A DNA stretch of 64,000 nucleotides from positions 1 to 64,000 of the forward strand of contig JACQWY010000017.1 of the NCBI GenBank assembly GCA_016209015.1, given 5' to 3'. How positions within the stretch are numbered: position 1 is the first letter of the stretch; each line of letters opens with the position of its first letter. The notes below the pieces were generated by a model. It made no database searches. It was not told the DNA's origin and worked only from the letters and a program-made list of their open reading frames with translations. Source of the stretch: Gammaproteobacteria bacterium. Its GTDB lineage: Bacteria > Pseudomonadota > Gammaproteobacteria > Ga0077536. Made by a program: the position numbers and the translations under genes. Shown here in pieces: positions 35,333 through 44,583 of this stretch.

Positions 35333-37141
35333 ATGGCGAAGCCGCTCGCCGCCCTGCTCGCCCCGCCCGACGAGGTGACCGTCGAGCAGCTCGCCCTGGT
35401 GCTCCGCCAGGGCAAGGCAGGGGCGCTCGCCGCCTGCCTCGTCGCCACGCTCTACGCGACGGCCGTCTGGCCCTTCGAGTCCCATACCCTGCTCCTCGGC
35501 TGGTACGTCGGCCTGAACCTCATCGGTCTCGCCCGCGTGGTCTCCGCGCGCCTCGGTCTCGGGGCGATGGCCGGGGGGGACGTGCCGCGCCAGCGCGCGC
35601 GCCTGGCCTGTCTCGCGAGCGGCGCACTTTCCGGTGGCAGTTGGGGATTCGCGGCGACGGTGCTGTTTCCGGAAGGCGTGCCGGATCTGTACTTCCTCGT
35701 CGCGTTCCTGCTCATCGGCATGCCGTCCGGAGCGCTGACGAGCTTCGGCGCCTGGTTTCCCGGATATGCGGCCTATGTGCTGTGCTCCGTCGGCCCCTTC
35801 ATCGTCTGGCTGCTCGCGAGCGGCGAGTACTACTTCGAAATCGCGGGCGCCGGCGCGATCGTGTTCTGCGGCTTCCTGCTGCGCGAGAGCTGGGCGACCT
35901 CGAGCATCCTCCGGCAGACGATCTCGCAGCGCCAGGAGCTCGTGGGACTCATGGGCCGGCTCGTCGAGGCGCGTGACGCGGCCGAAGCGGCGAGCCGCGC
36001 GAAGTCGACGTTCCTCGCGAACATGAGCCACGAGCTGCGCACGCCGCTGAACGCCGTGATCGGCATGAGCGAGCTGCTCTCGACGCGCCTCACCGAACAA
36101 CGCGATCGGGAATACGCGACGATCATCCACCAGTCCGGCCACTCGCTGCTCGGCATCATCAGCGACGTCCTGGATCTCAGTCGCATCGAAGCGGGGCGTC
36201 TCGAGATCAAGCCCGAGACGTTCGGCCTGCACGCGCTGCTCGCGGACGTATGCGACATGTTCGCCGCGCAGGCCGCGAACAAGGGGCTCGCGTTGCGCTT
36301 CGACTGGGAGCCTGCACTGCCGGACCTCGTGTGCGCCGATAGCGTGAGGCTGCGCCAGGTGATCGTCAATCTGCTCGGTAACGCCCTCAAGTTCACGGAT
36401 CGCGGCAGCATCGCGCTGACCGCGAGTGCGGGCGAGATGTCCGGGGATTCGTTCCGCCTGCGCGTGGAAGTCGCCGACACCGGCATCGGCATCGCGGACT
36501 CCGCGCGTGACCGCCTGTTCCTCGCGTTCAGCCAGATCGATTCGTCCGCAACGCGCCGTCACGGCGGCACCGGCCTCGGCCTGCGCATCACCTCGGAGCT
36601 CGTGTGCGCGATGGGCGGACGGATCGATTTCGAGAGCGCTGAGGGCCGGGGCTCGAAGTTCTGGTTCGAGGTGCCGATCCGCATCGCCGCGCTGCAGGTG
36701 GCACAGCCGGCGCGCGCGGATCCCGGCTCCGTGCGGCCGCGGCTCAATCTGAGCGTGCTGCTCGTCGAGGACAACGAGGTGAATCTCGTCATGGCGGAGA
36801 CGATGCTGCAGTCCTTCGGGTGCCGGGTCGCGCTTGCGCGCACGGGTGTGGAAGCGCTCGAGCGTCTGCTCGCGGACACTTACGATCTCGTCCTGATGGA
36901 TTGTCTGCTGCCCGGGATGGATGGTCTGGAAGCGACGCGATGGTGGCGCGAGCAGGAACACGCCGGCACGCTGCGCACGCCGATCGTCGCGCTCACGGCG
37001 AACGTCCTGCAGGGCGATCGCGAGCGCTGCCTCGAGTCGGGCATGGACGATTATCTCGCGAAGCCCTTCTCCCGCGGCGCGCTCTACGAAATCGTCGCCC
37101 GCCACGCCGGCGTGCCCGCGCCGCGGGACGTCAGAAGCTGA
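35333..37141 (+). CDS. Membrane hybrid sensor histidine kinase with receiver
   Basis: A 602-residue kinase with about six predicted membrane helices in the first 185 residues (for example [54 protein letters not shown]) and no periplasmic sensor domain of size. HisKA follows with His233 ([16 protein letters not shown]), then HATPase_c ([30 protein letters not shown]) and a C-terminal receiver with Asp523 ([15 protein letters not shown]). The C-terminal half resembles that of the hybrid kinase at 17.8 kb, so they may be paralogues with different inputs. It ends 6 bases from the convergent MFS gene. No output regulator is adjacent. Confidence 0.9.
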   Translation: MAKPLAALLAPPDEVTVEQLALVLRQGKAGALAACLVATLYATAVWPFESHTLLLGWYVGLNLIGLARVVSARLGLGAMAGGDVPRQRARLACLASGALSGGSWGFAATVLFPEGVPDLYFLVAFLLIGMPSGALTSFGAWFPGYAAYVLCSVGPFIVWLLASGEYYFEIAGAGAIVFCGFLLRESWATSSILRQTISQRQELVGLMGRLVEARDAAEAASRAKSTFLANMSHELRTPLNAVIGMSELLSTRLTEQRDREYATIIHQSGHSLLGIISDVLDLSRIEAGRLEIKPETFGLHALLADVCDMFAAQAANKGLALRFDWEPALPDLVCADSVRLRQVIVNLLGNALKFTDRGSIALTASAGEMSGDSFRLRVEVADTGIGIADSARDRLFLAFSQIDSSATRRHGGTGLGLRITSELVCAMGGRIDFESAEGRGSKFWFEVPIRIAALQVAQPARADPGSVRPRLNLSVLLVEDNEVNLVMAETMLQSFGCRVALARTGVEALERLLADTYDLVLMDCLLPGMDGLEATRWWREQEHAGTLRTPIVALTANVLQGDRERCLESGMDDYLAKPFSRGALYEIVARHAGVPAPRDVRS

Positions 37142-37147
37142 GCACGT

Positions 37148-38350
37148 TCAGCCGGCGGCCGGTCGCGGCTCGAGCCGCGCTTCTCTGATCGGCAGGTTCA
37201 GAATCGCCGCCGCGGCGGCGAGCGCCGCGTCCGCGTACCACATCGAGCTGTAGTCCCCGAAGCGCAGCAGCGCCACCCCACCGAGCCAGGCGCCGAAGAA
37301 GCCGCCAATCTGGTGCGAGAAGAGCGTGAGACCGAAGAGCGTCGCGAGATGCCGCGTGCCGAACAGCTTGCCGACGAGTCCCGCGGTCGGCGGCACCGTC
37401 GCGAGCCAGGTGGCGCCGAGCGCGCCGGCGAAGACGTAGAACGTGAGCGTCGTCTTCGGTGCGGCGAGGAAAGCCAGGATCAGCACCGTGCGGCTCGCGT
37501 ACATCGCGGCCAGCACGAATTTCATGCGCCAGCGCTGGCAGGCCGCGCCCGCGGCGATGCTGCCCATGATATTGAACAGTCCGATCAGCGCGAGCGAATT
37601 CGCCGAGACCTGCGCGCCGAGCCCGCACATCTGCACCTGCCCCGGCAGATGCGTGACGAGGAAGGCGATATGGAACCCGCAGGTGAAGAAGCCGAGATGC
37701 AGCAGCAGGTAATTCGGATCGCCGAACGCGACGCGCAGTTGCGGACCGAGACCGAGCGCCTCGGCGTGCGGCGCGGGCGCGTGGCGTTCGAGCGGTGCGG
37801 CGAGCGGAATCGTGGCGAGTGCGCTCGCCGCGACGAGGAGCAGCGTCGCGACCCAGCCGACACCGCCGATGAGGAGTTGCAGCACGGGCGCGAACAGGAA
37901 CTGCCCCGCCGAGGAGCCGGCGTTGACGATGCCGGAGGCCAGTGCGCGATGCGCGGACGGCAGGCGGTCCGCGATGCTGCCGATGAGGATCGAGAAGCTG
38001 CTCGCGGCCGCGCCCGCCGCGGCGAGCACGCCGAGGGCGAGCACGAGCATCGTTTCGCTGCGCACGTAGGGCGTGAGCGCCATGCCGGCGCAGGTCAGCA
38101 GCGCGCCGGCGGCGATCACCGCGCGCGTGCCGTAGCGATCGGCGAGCGCGCCCCACAGCGGTTGAGCCGCGCCCCACACGAGCTGGTTGATGGCGAGCGC
38201 GAAGCTGATGCCGGCGATGCCGATCGCGGTCGCCTCGTGCAGCGGAGCGATGAAGAGTCCGAGCGAGAGGCGCGCGCCCATCGTGATGCCGAGGATGGCC
38301 GCCGCGGCGAAGACGAGTCGCCACGGATGAACGGGAGCGGGAGCGTTCAC
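37148..38350 (-). CDS. MFS transporter
   Basis: A 400-residue inner membrane protein with about 12 hydrophobic segments in two halves. The loop between segments 2 and 3 reads GALADRYGTRAV, the MFS signature, and the first helix starts LVFAAAAILGITMGARLSLG. The length and pattern fit small-molecule exporters or organic anion carriers of the monocarboxylate/oxalate-formate type; the substrate is unknown. It converges with the hybrid kinase gene with only six bases between stops and no hairpin. Its start lies 133 bases from the divergent LLM gene. Confidence 0.9.
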   Translation of the reverse strand: MNAPAPVHPWRLVFAAAAILGITMGARLSLGLFIAPLHEATAIGIAGISFALAINQLVWGAAQPLWGALADRYGTRAVIAAGALLTCAGMALTPYVRSETMLVLALGVLAAAGAAASSFSILIGSIADRLPSAHRALASGIVNAGSSAGQFLFAPVLQLLIGGVGWVATLLLVAASALATIPLAAPLERHAPAPHAEALGLGPQLRVAFGDPNYLLLHLGFFTCGFHIAFLVTHLPGQVQMCGLGAQVSANSLALIGLFNIMGSIAAGAACQRWRMKFVLAAMYASRTVLILAFLAAPKTTLTFYVFAGALGATWLATVPPTAGLVGKLFGTRHLATLFGLTLFSHQIGGFFGAWLGGVALLRFGDYSSMWYADAALAAAAAILNLPIREARLEPRPAAG

Positions 38351-38483
38351 GGCGTGCGGATCTGGGCTCGGACCGGCATGTGCTCACCATATGCCGCGCG
38401 GCGGGTCGCGCGCAACGCCGGCTTGCCACCCGCGGTCCTCGCGGCTACGGTGTCGGGCTACCGGCTGGAGAGGAGAGAGAGCG

Positions 38484-39413
38484 ATGAAATTCGGCGTGAT
38501 GACGGGCGCGGATCTCAAACGCACGGCGCTCGAGGATCTGATCGAGGTCGCACGCCACGCCGAAGCGGCCGGCTTCGACTCGCTGTGGATGGCGAACATC
38601 TTCGGCCTCGACGCGATCTCGACGCTCACCGTGCTCGGTCGCGAGACGACGCGCCTCGAGCTCGGCACCGCGGTGACACCGACCTACCCGCGGCATCCCA
38701 CCGCGCTCGCCCAACAGGCGCTGACCGCCGCCGCCGCGAGCGCGAACCGCTTCGTGCTCGGCATCGGCGTCTCGCATCGCCTGGTCGTCGAAGACATGCT
38801 CGGTCTCGACTTCGCGAATCCCGTGCGACACCTGCGGGAATATCTCGACGTGCTGCGGCCGCTGCTCCGCGGCGAATCGGTCACGCATGCCGGCCGCGAT
38901 TATCGACTGAAGGGCGTGCAGCTCGCGGTGCCCGGCGTGCACGACGTGCCCGTCGTCGTCGCCGCGCTCGGCGCGCGCATGCTCGCGCTCGCCGGCGAGC
39001 TCGCGGACGGCACGAGCACGTGGATGGTCGGTCCGCGCACGCTCGCCGATCACATCGTGCCGGGGCTGACCGCGGCTGCGTCGGCAGCCGGTCGTCCCGC
39101 GCCGCGCGTCATCGTCGGCCTGCCGATACTGCTCGCGAACGACGTCGATACGGTGCGCGCACGGCTCGCGAAGGGGCTCGCGATGTACGGCCGTCTGCCG
39201 AGCTATCGGGCGATGCTCGATCGCGAAGGACTGGCCGGACCCGCGGACGTCGCGCTGCTCGGCGACGAGGCGGTGCTGCGTGCGGGTCTGACGCGGATCG
39301 CGGAGGCCGGGGCGACGGATCTCAACGCCTCGATCCTCGATCTCGGCGAGGGCAGTTACGAGCGGACGTTCGAGTTCCTGGCTTCGGTGCGAGCCGAGTT
39401 CCGCTCTTCATAG
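38484..39413 (+). CDS. LLM class (luciferase-like) F420-type oxidoreductase
   Basis: A 309-residue TIM-barrel protein of the bacterial luciferase-like superfamily. VARHAEAAGFDSLWMANIFG (about 24-43), LELGTAVTPTYPRHPTALAQ and NRFVLGIGVSHRLVVEDMLG are strongly like the F420-dependent subgroup best known from mycobacteria, though an FMN-dependent enzyme remains possible. The LADGTSTWMVGPRTLADHIV block near 170-190 is also family-typical. The natural substrate is unknown. GGAGAGGAGAG gives a strong ribosome site. It stands alone. No F420 biosynthesis gene is in the window. Confidence 0.85.
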   Translation: MKFGVMTGADLKRTALEDLIEVARHAEAAGFDSLWMANIFGLDAISTLTVLGRETTRLELGTAVTPTYPRHPTALAQQALTAAAASANRFVLGIGVSHRLVVEDMLGLDFANPVRHLREYLDVLRPLLRGESVTHAGRDYRLKGVQLAVPGVHDVPVVVAALGARMLALAGELADGTSTWMVGPRTLADHIVPGLTAAASAAGRPAPRVIVGLPILLANDVDTVRARLAKGLAMYGRLPSYRAMLDREGLAGPADVALLGDEAVLRAGLTRIAEAGATDLNASILDLGEGSYERTFEFLASVRAEFRSS

Positions 39414-39586
39414 GAGGTGCCGACGCAGGAGGCGCACCGCTCGCGGCCTTCAAGCGTTTTCGGGAGCACTGCGTTCGGCGCTCTGGAAGCCGGGGTCTGA
39501 CCCGTGTGCACGATCCGCGCGCTGGCGCCGCGCCGTGGACCGGGGATTCGCGCGCGAGTTGCCCACACGCGTCGGATCCCTCCCAC

Positions 39587-39772
39587 TCACAACAGCTTCG
39601 TCTGCTCCTTGCCGCAACGTTCGCAGCGCAGCACGGTCACGAGCTTGCCCTGCTTGACGTCGAACTTGCGCTCGGTGACGACTTTCCAGCGATGGAAGCC
39701 GCTCGTGCAGAGCGTCTTGCCGCGAGCGCGCTCCCGGCGATCAGGACGTGGAAAATCGATTACCTCACCCAT
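39587..39772 (-). CDS. Small zinc-ribbon-like protein
   Basis: A 61-residue basic protein: a short basic start (MGEVIDFPRPDRRERARGK), then LCTSGFHRWKVVTERKFDV and LRCERCGKEQTKLL. One cysteine plus histidine (CTSGFH) and one CxxC (CERC) form a likely zinc site, as in small zinc-ribbon proteins. The function is unknown. GGAG is 8 bases upstream of ATG. It is 27 bases downstream of another small gene on the same strand, probably in one transcript. Confidence 0.7.
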   Translation of the reverse strand: MGEVIDFPRPDRRERARGKTLCTSGFHRWKVVTERKFDVKQGKLVTVLRCERCGKEQTKLL

Positions 39773-39799
39773 GCCGCGACTCCAGCCCCCGTCTCGTGT

Positions 39800-40021
39800 T
39801 CATGCATCCGTCTTCTCGAACCATTCGAGCCCGCGCACGGCGAGCACGCCGTTGACGTGGCCGGCCGCGACACCCTGATGGATCGCGTCCAGGATGAGCC
39901 GGATCTCGTGGTCCTCGAGCGTATCGGCCTGGTCTGTGACGAGCAGCGTACCGTCGGCGGCGACCTCGCCCTCGAGCAGGATTTCGCCTTCACGACGATC
40001 TTCGACGATGAAGTGTTTCAT
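39800..40021 (-). CDS. Small acidic protein of unknown function
   Basis: A 73-residue acidic protein (MKHFIVEDRREGEILLEGEV, later EDHEIRLILDAIHQGVAAGHV) with no cysteine, membrane segment or signal peptide. The compact pattern of strands then a helix looks like a genuine folded domain. The ribosome site AGGAGG sits 6 bases before ATG, which supports it strongly. Upstream partner of the zinc-ribbon gene. No family recognised. Confidence 0.65.
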   Translation of the reverse strand: MKHFIVEDRREGEILLEGEVAADGTLLVTDQADTLEDHEIRLILDAIHQGVAAGHVNGVLAVRGLEWFEKTDA

Positions 40022-40251
40022 GGCGCCTCCTGTCGGCGGTCGTGCACCGCGGCGCGGGCACGCCGCCTGAGACTATGATGCCACGCCTGGCCGCGACCGC
40101 CATGGCCGCAGATCAACCGCGCGCAACGGCGCCGCGCGAATGCCGATTGCGCCACGGACGGGAACTCCCGTGCCCGTCATCATGCCAGACCAGGGAAAGC
40201 CCGACCCGCCGGTCGGGCCCAAGGAATCCGGGCTGCCGCGAGCGACGCCTC

Positions 40252-40671
40252 ATGAGAACCCCGACCCCCGTCCGCACGGCGCACTGCGCCGGCCTGCTCA
40301 CGCTGCTCGCGCTCGGCGCCTGCACGGCGACCACGCCGCGTCCCGACGCCGCCGCGTCGTCCGACATGTTCGGCGCGGAAGCGGAACAGGTGTTCAGACG
40401 CCAGAATCGCGTGTTCGACGAGCTCATCGCGCAGTCGCAGGCCGCGGCTGGCGGGAACGATCCTTACGCCGCCGCCGAACGCCGGCTGTCCAACGTCTGC
40501 CGCTACATCAACGCCGCCGCGAACGCGATGCAGGCGGGGCAGAGCGTCCCTCTGAAGCTCAAGCTCGAAGCCATGAACAGCCTGAAGGACTGCGACAACG
40601 CAGCGCGCGACGTGTGGCAACTGCTGGGGCATGATCGCAACGGGGATCCCCTGTCGATAGAGGAATACTGA
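40252..40671 (+). CDS. Putative lipoprotein
   Basis: A 139-residue protein with a lipoprotein signal: RTPTPVRTAHCAGLLTLLAL leading to the lipobox LGAC at about 20-23, so Cys23 would be lipidated. The mature part is helical, with AAERRLSNVCRYINAAANAM and LEAMNSLKDCDNAARDVWQL carrying two further cysteines that could form a disulfide. No family recognised. The start is uncertain because no strong ribosome site precedes it; upstream ATGs would bury the signal. It is followed by a HAD gene 29 bases on. Confidence 0.65.
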   Translation: MRTPTPVRTAHCAGLLTLLALGACTATTPRPDAAASSDMFGAEAEQVFRRQNRVFDELIAQSQAAAGGNDPYAAAERRLSNVCRYINAAANAMQAGQSVPLKLKLEAMNSLKDCDNAARDVWQLLGHDRNGDPLSIEEY

Positions 40672-40700
40672 GCGCCACCCCGGCGCATGGAGGCCCCGCA

Positions 40701-41564
40701 TTGTCCCCGCAGCGCCCGAAATTCCTGCATGCCCGTCACCCGCTCGCCGCTGCGGGCCTCGTCGCGCCCGCCGTCGTGCTCTTCGACTGGCATGCGACGC
40801 TCGTCGACACCCAGGACGCGATGTACCGCGCCGTCGACGCGCTCCTCGCCGAGCTCGACGCGCTCGGACTCGCCGGCCGGCTGCGACCGGCAGCCGAGGC
40901 CGTGATGTCGGGCGACGGCCGGCTCCGCGACTACGTCCAGCGCCGGCGCCGCCTGCCGCCGGAGGTCAAGGCGGCGCGGCGGGTGTCGCGTACCGATCTT
41001 TTCGAAATCCTGTTCGGCGACGACGAGGAGGCCAAGCTCGCCGCGCACGCCGCGTTCAACGCGCACTACCGCGAATTCTTCGGCGCGGCGCAGCCGTTCG
41101 CGGGCGGCGAGCACGAGTTGCTCGTCGCGCTCGCCGAGGCCGGCATTCCGACGGGGCTGCTCTCGAACCGCGAGCGCGAGTTCGTCACGCAGGAGCTTGC
41201 GCTCGTCGACGGCGGACGCTGGCAGGAGCTGTTCGGCGTCCTGGTCTGCGGCGCCGACGCCGGACGTCGCAAGCCCGCGCCCGACCCGCTTCTGAAAGCG
41301 CTCGCCGAGCTCGGCCGCACGGAAGGTCCGGCGCCCCTGCACTGGTATGTCGGCGACAGTACGACGGACGTCGCGGCGGCGAAGCGCGCGGGCGTGACGG
41401 CGGTCTTCTTCAACGGTGCCGGCTGGAGCGATGCATGGTTCGAGGAGCGCTTTCCCGGCACGCCGGAACGGCCCTACGTGCCGGACGTCGTCGTGGACGA
41501 TTGCCGGCAACTGCGCACGCTCATCGCGGCGTGCCTCGCGCGCGCGGCCTCCCAGCCCGGCTGA
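40701..41564 (+). CDS. HAD-family hydrolase with altered motif I
   Basis: A 287-residue haloacid dehalogenase-superfamily protein like phosphoglycolate phosphatase. Motif I is LFDWHATLVDT: Asp29 is the nucleophile, but the second aspartate of DxD is His31, which may change the chemistry. Motif II is LLSNRE with Ser/Asn, motif III has RRKPAPDPL with a lysine, and motif IV is YVGDSTTDVAAA. The cap region (about 45-130) is helical. The start is TTG at 40701 with GGAGG 8 bases upstream; the first 22 residues are an unusual basic/hydrophobic extension. Substrate unknown. Confidence 0.8.
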   Translation: MSPQRPKFLHARHPLAAAGLVAPAVVLFDWHATLVDTQDAMYRAVDALLAELDALGLAGRLRPAAEAVMSGDGRLRDYVQRRRRLPPEVKAARRVSRTDLFEILFGDDEEAKLAAHAAFNAHYREFFGAAQPFAGGEHELLVALAEAGIPTGLLSNREREFVTQELALVDGGRWQELFGVLVCGADAGRRKPAPDPLLKALAELGRTEGPAPLHWYVGDSTTDVAAAKRAGVTAVFFNGAGWSDAWFEERFPGTPERPYVPDVVVDDCRQLRTLIAACLARAASQPG

Positions 41565-41686
41565 GTCCACGCCGGAGCGTTGCGCGTCGACGCAGGATCC
41601 CCGGCACAGCGACCGCGGCGGGTGGGCGGCTGCGACGACCTCGCGCATAATCGCCGCTCCCAGCGCCGCGCCGGAGATCGAGGCCC

Positions 41687-42580
41687 ATGTCGACCGCAGT
41701 TCGCCATCCCGCCCCCGTGCTGTGCGCCGCCGCCTACATGGGCGGTACGCTGCTCGCGCTCGCCCTGATGGCGGTCGGCGGTCGCGAGCTCTCTGCCGCG
41801 CTCACGCCGTTCCAGATCATCCTGTGCCGCAGCATGATCGGAGGTGCGGTGATTTCGGCGATCCTGATCCGACGCGGCTGGCGGCTCGTCGCGACGGGGC
41901 GGCCCGGGCTGCACGCGATGCGCAACGTCGTGCACTTCCTCGGCGGTTGCGGCTGGTTCTACGGCCTCGCGCATCTCTCGCTCGCGGAAGTGTTCGCGCT
42001 CGAATTCACCGTGCCGGTGTGGACGGCGCTCATCGCCGCGGTGTTCCTGGAGGAACGCCTGACGCCGGCGCGCGTCACCGCCGTCGTCTGCGGCATCGCC
42101 GGTGTGCTGCTGATCCTCCGCCCCGGTGTGCTCGCCGTGAGCCTGGCCTCGCTCGCCGTGCTCGGCGGGGCGATCGCCTACGCCGTCTCTTACACGTTCA
42201 CGAAGCGCATCACCGCGACCGATCCCCCGATCGCCGTGCTGTTCTACATGTCGCTCACCCAGATCCCGCTCAGCCTGGGGCCTTCGCTCGGCCACTCCTT
42301 CGCGCCGGTGCTCGTGCTCTGGCCGTGGGTGCTGGTCGTCGGTCTGACGACATTGATCGCGCATCTCTGTATCACGCGCGCGCTCACGCTCGCCGACGCC
42401 TCGGTGGTCGTTCCGCTCGATTTCCTGCGTCTGCCGCTGATCGCGCTCGTCGGTGCGCTGCGTTACGGCGAGGCCGTCGACTGGTGGGTGCTCGCGGGCG
42501 CGGCGACGATGGTCGCCGGTAATGTCGTCAGCCTGCACGCCGAGCGCCGCGCGTGGCGTGCGCGGGCGGCGGAGGCGTGA
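41687..42580 (+). CDS. DMT-superfamily (EamA) transporter
   Basis: A 297-residue inner membrane protein with ten hydrophobic segments in two EamA halves (about 10-140 and 150-285). VFALEFTVPVWTALIAAVFL EERLTP-type sequence near 100-125 is the family signature, and a related block near 250 (SVVVPLDFLRLPLIALVGAL) repeats it. Such proteins export amino acids or other metabolites; the cargo is unknown. A possible -10 box CATAAT lies at 41646-41651. It is followed by a decayed metabolic gene. Confidence 0.88.
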   Translation: MSTAVRHPAPVLCAAAYMGGTLLALALMAVGGRELSAALTPFQIILCRSMIGGAVISAILIRRGWRLVATGRPGLHAMRNVVHFLGGCGWFYGLAHLSLAEVFALEFTVPVWTALIAAVFLEERLTPARVTAVVCGIAGVLLILRPGVLAVSLASLAVLGGAIAYAVSYTFTKRITATDPPIAVLFYMSLTQIPLSLGPSLGHSFAPVLVLWPWVLVVGLTTLIAHLCITRALTLADASVVVPLDFLRLPLIALVGALRYGEAVDWWVLAGAATMVAGNVVSLHAERRAWRARAAEA

Positions 42581-42665
42581 CGCATGAGCTTGTTCCGAAG
42601 GATTTCTGACGACTTCGACAGGCCCGACTGGAATCGCCGCTCCACGCAAAATCACGGAGCGCGTA

Positions 42666-43464
42666 ATGAAACTCGAAACCCTCGCGGTGCACGCCGGCTG
42701 GAGCCCGGATCCGGTCACGAAGTCCGTCGCCGTCCCGATCGACCAGACGACGGCCTATGCCTTCGACGATACGCAACACGGCGCGCATCTCTTCGCTGAT
42801 GACGTATCTCGGCGGTCACGGCAACTCGCTCGGCGGGGCGATCGTCGATTCGGGGAAGTTTCCGCGGGCCGGGCACGAGGCGCGCTTCAAGCGGCTGAAC
42901 GAGCCCGATCCCTCGTATCACGGCAGGGTCTACACCGAGGCCGTCGGCGCCGCGGCCTGCATCGCACGCGCCCGCGTCGTGCCGCTGCGCAATACGGGCG
43001 CCGCGCTCTCGCCGTTCAACGCGTTCCTGATCCTGCAGGGCATCGAGACGCTGGCGCTGCGCGTCGAGCGGATTTCCGACAACGCGCTCGCGATCGCCAA
43101 ATAGCTCGAGAAGCATCCGAAGGTGAAGTGGGTGAACTACGCGGGTCTGCCGGAGCATCGCGATCGTGCGCTCGTCCGGAAATACCTCGGCGGCCGTGCC
43201 TCCGGCATTCTCGCGTTCGGCGTCGAGGGCGGCCGCGAGGGCGGCGCGTGCTTCCAGGATGCGCTCGCGCCGTTCACGCGGCTCGTGAACATCGGCGACG
43301 CGAAATCGCCCGCCTGTCATCCGGCGTCGACGACGCACAGTCAGTTGAACGCGGACGAGCTCGCCTCGGCGGGCATGACGGTCGACACCATCCGGCTCTC
43401 GCTCGGCATCGAGCACGTCGACGATCTGATCGCGGACCTCGAACAGGCGCTCGCGAAAGCCTGA
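42666..43464 (+). pseudogene. metY: Decayed O-acetylhomoserine sulfhydrylase (MetY/cystathionine gamma-synthase family)
   Basis: Remnant of a Cys/Met-metabolism PLP enzyme that is normally about 430 residues. The start [20 protein letters not shown] to QHGAHLF (about 1-40) is intact. Then some 170 residues are missing and the frame shifts; homology resumes at [20 protein letters not shown]. The PLP lysine of the usual SLTKYLGGHG is gone ([10 protein letters not shown]). A TAG at 43102-43104 interrupts the frame after DNALAIAK, and the remaining part ([17 protein letters not shown] to DLEQALAKA) continues in frame after it. Deletion, frameshift, stop and loss of the catalytic lysine together show it is dead. 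A functional copy should be elsewhere if the cell uses this route. Confidence 0.92.
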
Positions 43465-43507
43465 AGGGAGAGTGCCGCCGGCGCGCGGAAGCGGCGGCGG
43501 CAGCGGA

Positions 43508-44482
43508 TCAGGGCTTCGGACAGACGAGCGGCGTGTTCTCGCTCCACGGCAGCGATTCATTGCGCACGTCGAGATTCACGCGCGACCAGAAGAGTTGCGC
43601 TTCCTCCGCCGTGCCGGCGACGCAGAGCTTGAAGTTGCCGAGATTGAGCTCGTCCGCGGGGCGCGAGAGGAGCTGCGAGACACCGTGCGCCGCTTCGTGG
43701 GGTTCGAGCATGCGCGGCTGCCAGCGTCCGAACACTTTCGGGTTGTTCGCGTATTCCTCCGTCATGCTGGTGCGGATGAACGGCAGCATGAGGCAGCAGG
43801 CGCTGACCTGATCGGCGACGCGCCCCAAGTTCACCTTCAACACTTCCGGCAGCTTCAGCACCGCCCAGTTCGCGACGACGTAGCCCGGCACCGCCACACC
43901 CGGCTCGACGGCCTGCATGGACGAGATGTAGAGCAACTGCAACTGCTGCTTGTGATAGATCGCCTCGCCCGCCCAGAGATGGGTCATCGCGACGAAGCCG
44001 TCGATTTTCGTATTCAGCACGAGGCTCGATTCCGCGAGGTTCTCGATGAAGTCCTGACGCACCCGCGCGCGGCGCTCGGCGCGGCTCTCGCCGTCGATCT
44101 CCGGCAGCGCGCGTCCGAAGCGGTAGCCTTTTTCCGTCAGGCCGGAATTGCAGATGACGAGGTCGGGGCCCTTGCCCTGCATCTGCTCGATGATGTAGCT
44201 GCGCGAGGCCCACATGTCGCGGGTGTTCGTGACGTCGGCCTGTACGGCGAAGGCATTCACCCCATGGGATCGGATCGCCGCGACGAGATCGAAGCCGTCG
44301 CGATAGCTCGAATGGAAATGCACGCCCACGGTATGCGCGCCGTTCGCGGCCGCGGCGAGCGCGAGCGCCTGCCCGATGCCGCCATCCTTGCCCGAGCCCG
44401 TGATCAGGACGCGCTTGCCCTCGAATGCCGCGCGGGCGTCGCCGGGAAACTTGAACTTCTCGAAATCCGCCGTGTATGCCAT
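43508..44482 (-). CDS. SDR-fold protein lacking the catalytic lysine
   Basis: A 324-residue SDR-related protein. The nucleotide motif [10 protein letters not shown] (29-38) and an NSG in place of NNAG (112-114) are present, as are serines in LLYISSMQ (187-188) and Tyr201, but the lysine of YxxxK is Asn205 (GYVVAN). It also has a longer insert around 125-160 than classical SDRs, a layout that recalls fatty-acid-synthase-type ketoreductases. It may therefore have lost or changed its activity, or use a nearby Lys210. AGGAGG is at good spacing before ATG. A repeat lies immediately upstream. Neighbour of the decayed metY gene, which it faces. Confidence 0.75.
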   Translation of the reverse strand: MAYTADFEKFKFPGDARAAFEGKRVLITGSGKDGGIGQALALAAAANGAHTVGVHFHSSYRDGFDLVAAIRSHGVNAFAVQADVTNTRDMWASRSYIIEQMQGKGPDLVICNSGLTEKGYRFGRALPEIDGESRAERRARVRQDFIENLAESSLVLNTKIDGFVAMTHLWAGEAIYHKQQLQLLYISSMQAVEPGVAVPGYVVANWAVLKLPEVLKVNLGRVADQVSACCLMLPFIRTSMTEEYANNPKVFGRWQPRMLEPHEAAHGVSQLLSRPADELNLGNFKLCVAGTAEEAQLFWSRVNLDVRNESLPWSENTPLVCPKP

Positions 44483-44518
44483 GTCCGCCTCCTGAGTGTT
44501 CTAGTCGTTATCCAAGGA

Positions 44519-44578
44519 AGTTATGCACCGGGGTCGGAGGGACTTTCGCAAAACCCCCTCCGACCCCGGTGGGTAAGT
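44519..44578. repeat. GGGGTCGGAGGG palindrome, copy 4
   Basis: GTTATGCACCGGGGTCGGAG and CTCCGACCCCGGTGGGTAAG form the arms, with GGACTTTCGCAAAACCCC at the centre. It lies between the SDR start and the VWA stop, ending 6 bases before the latter. Confidence 0.8.
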
Positions 44579-44583
44579 GGATC

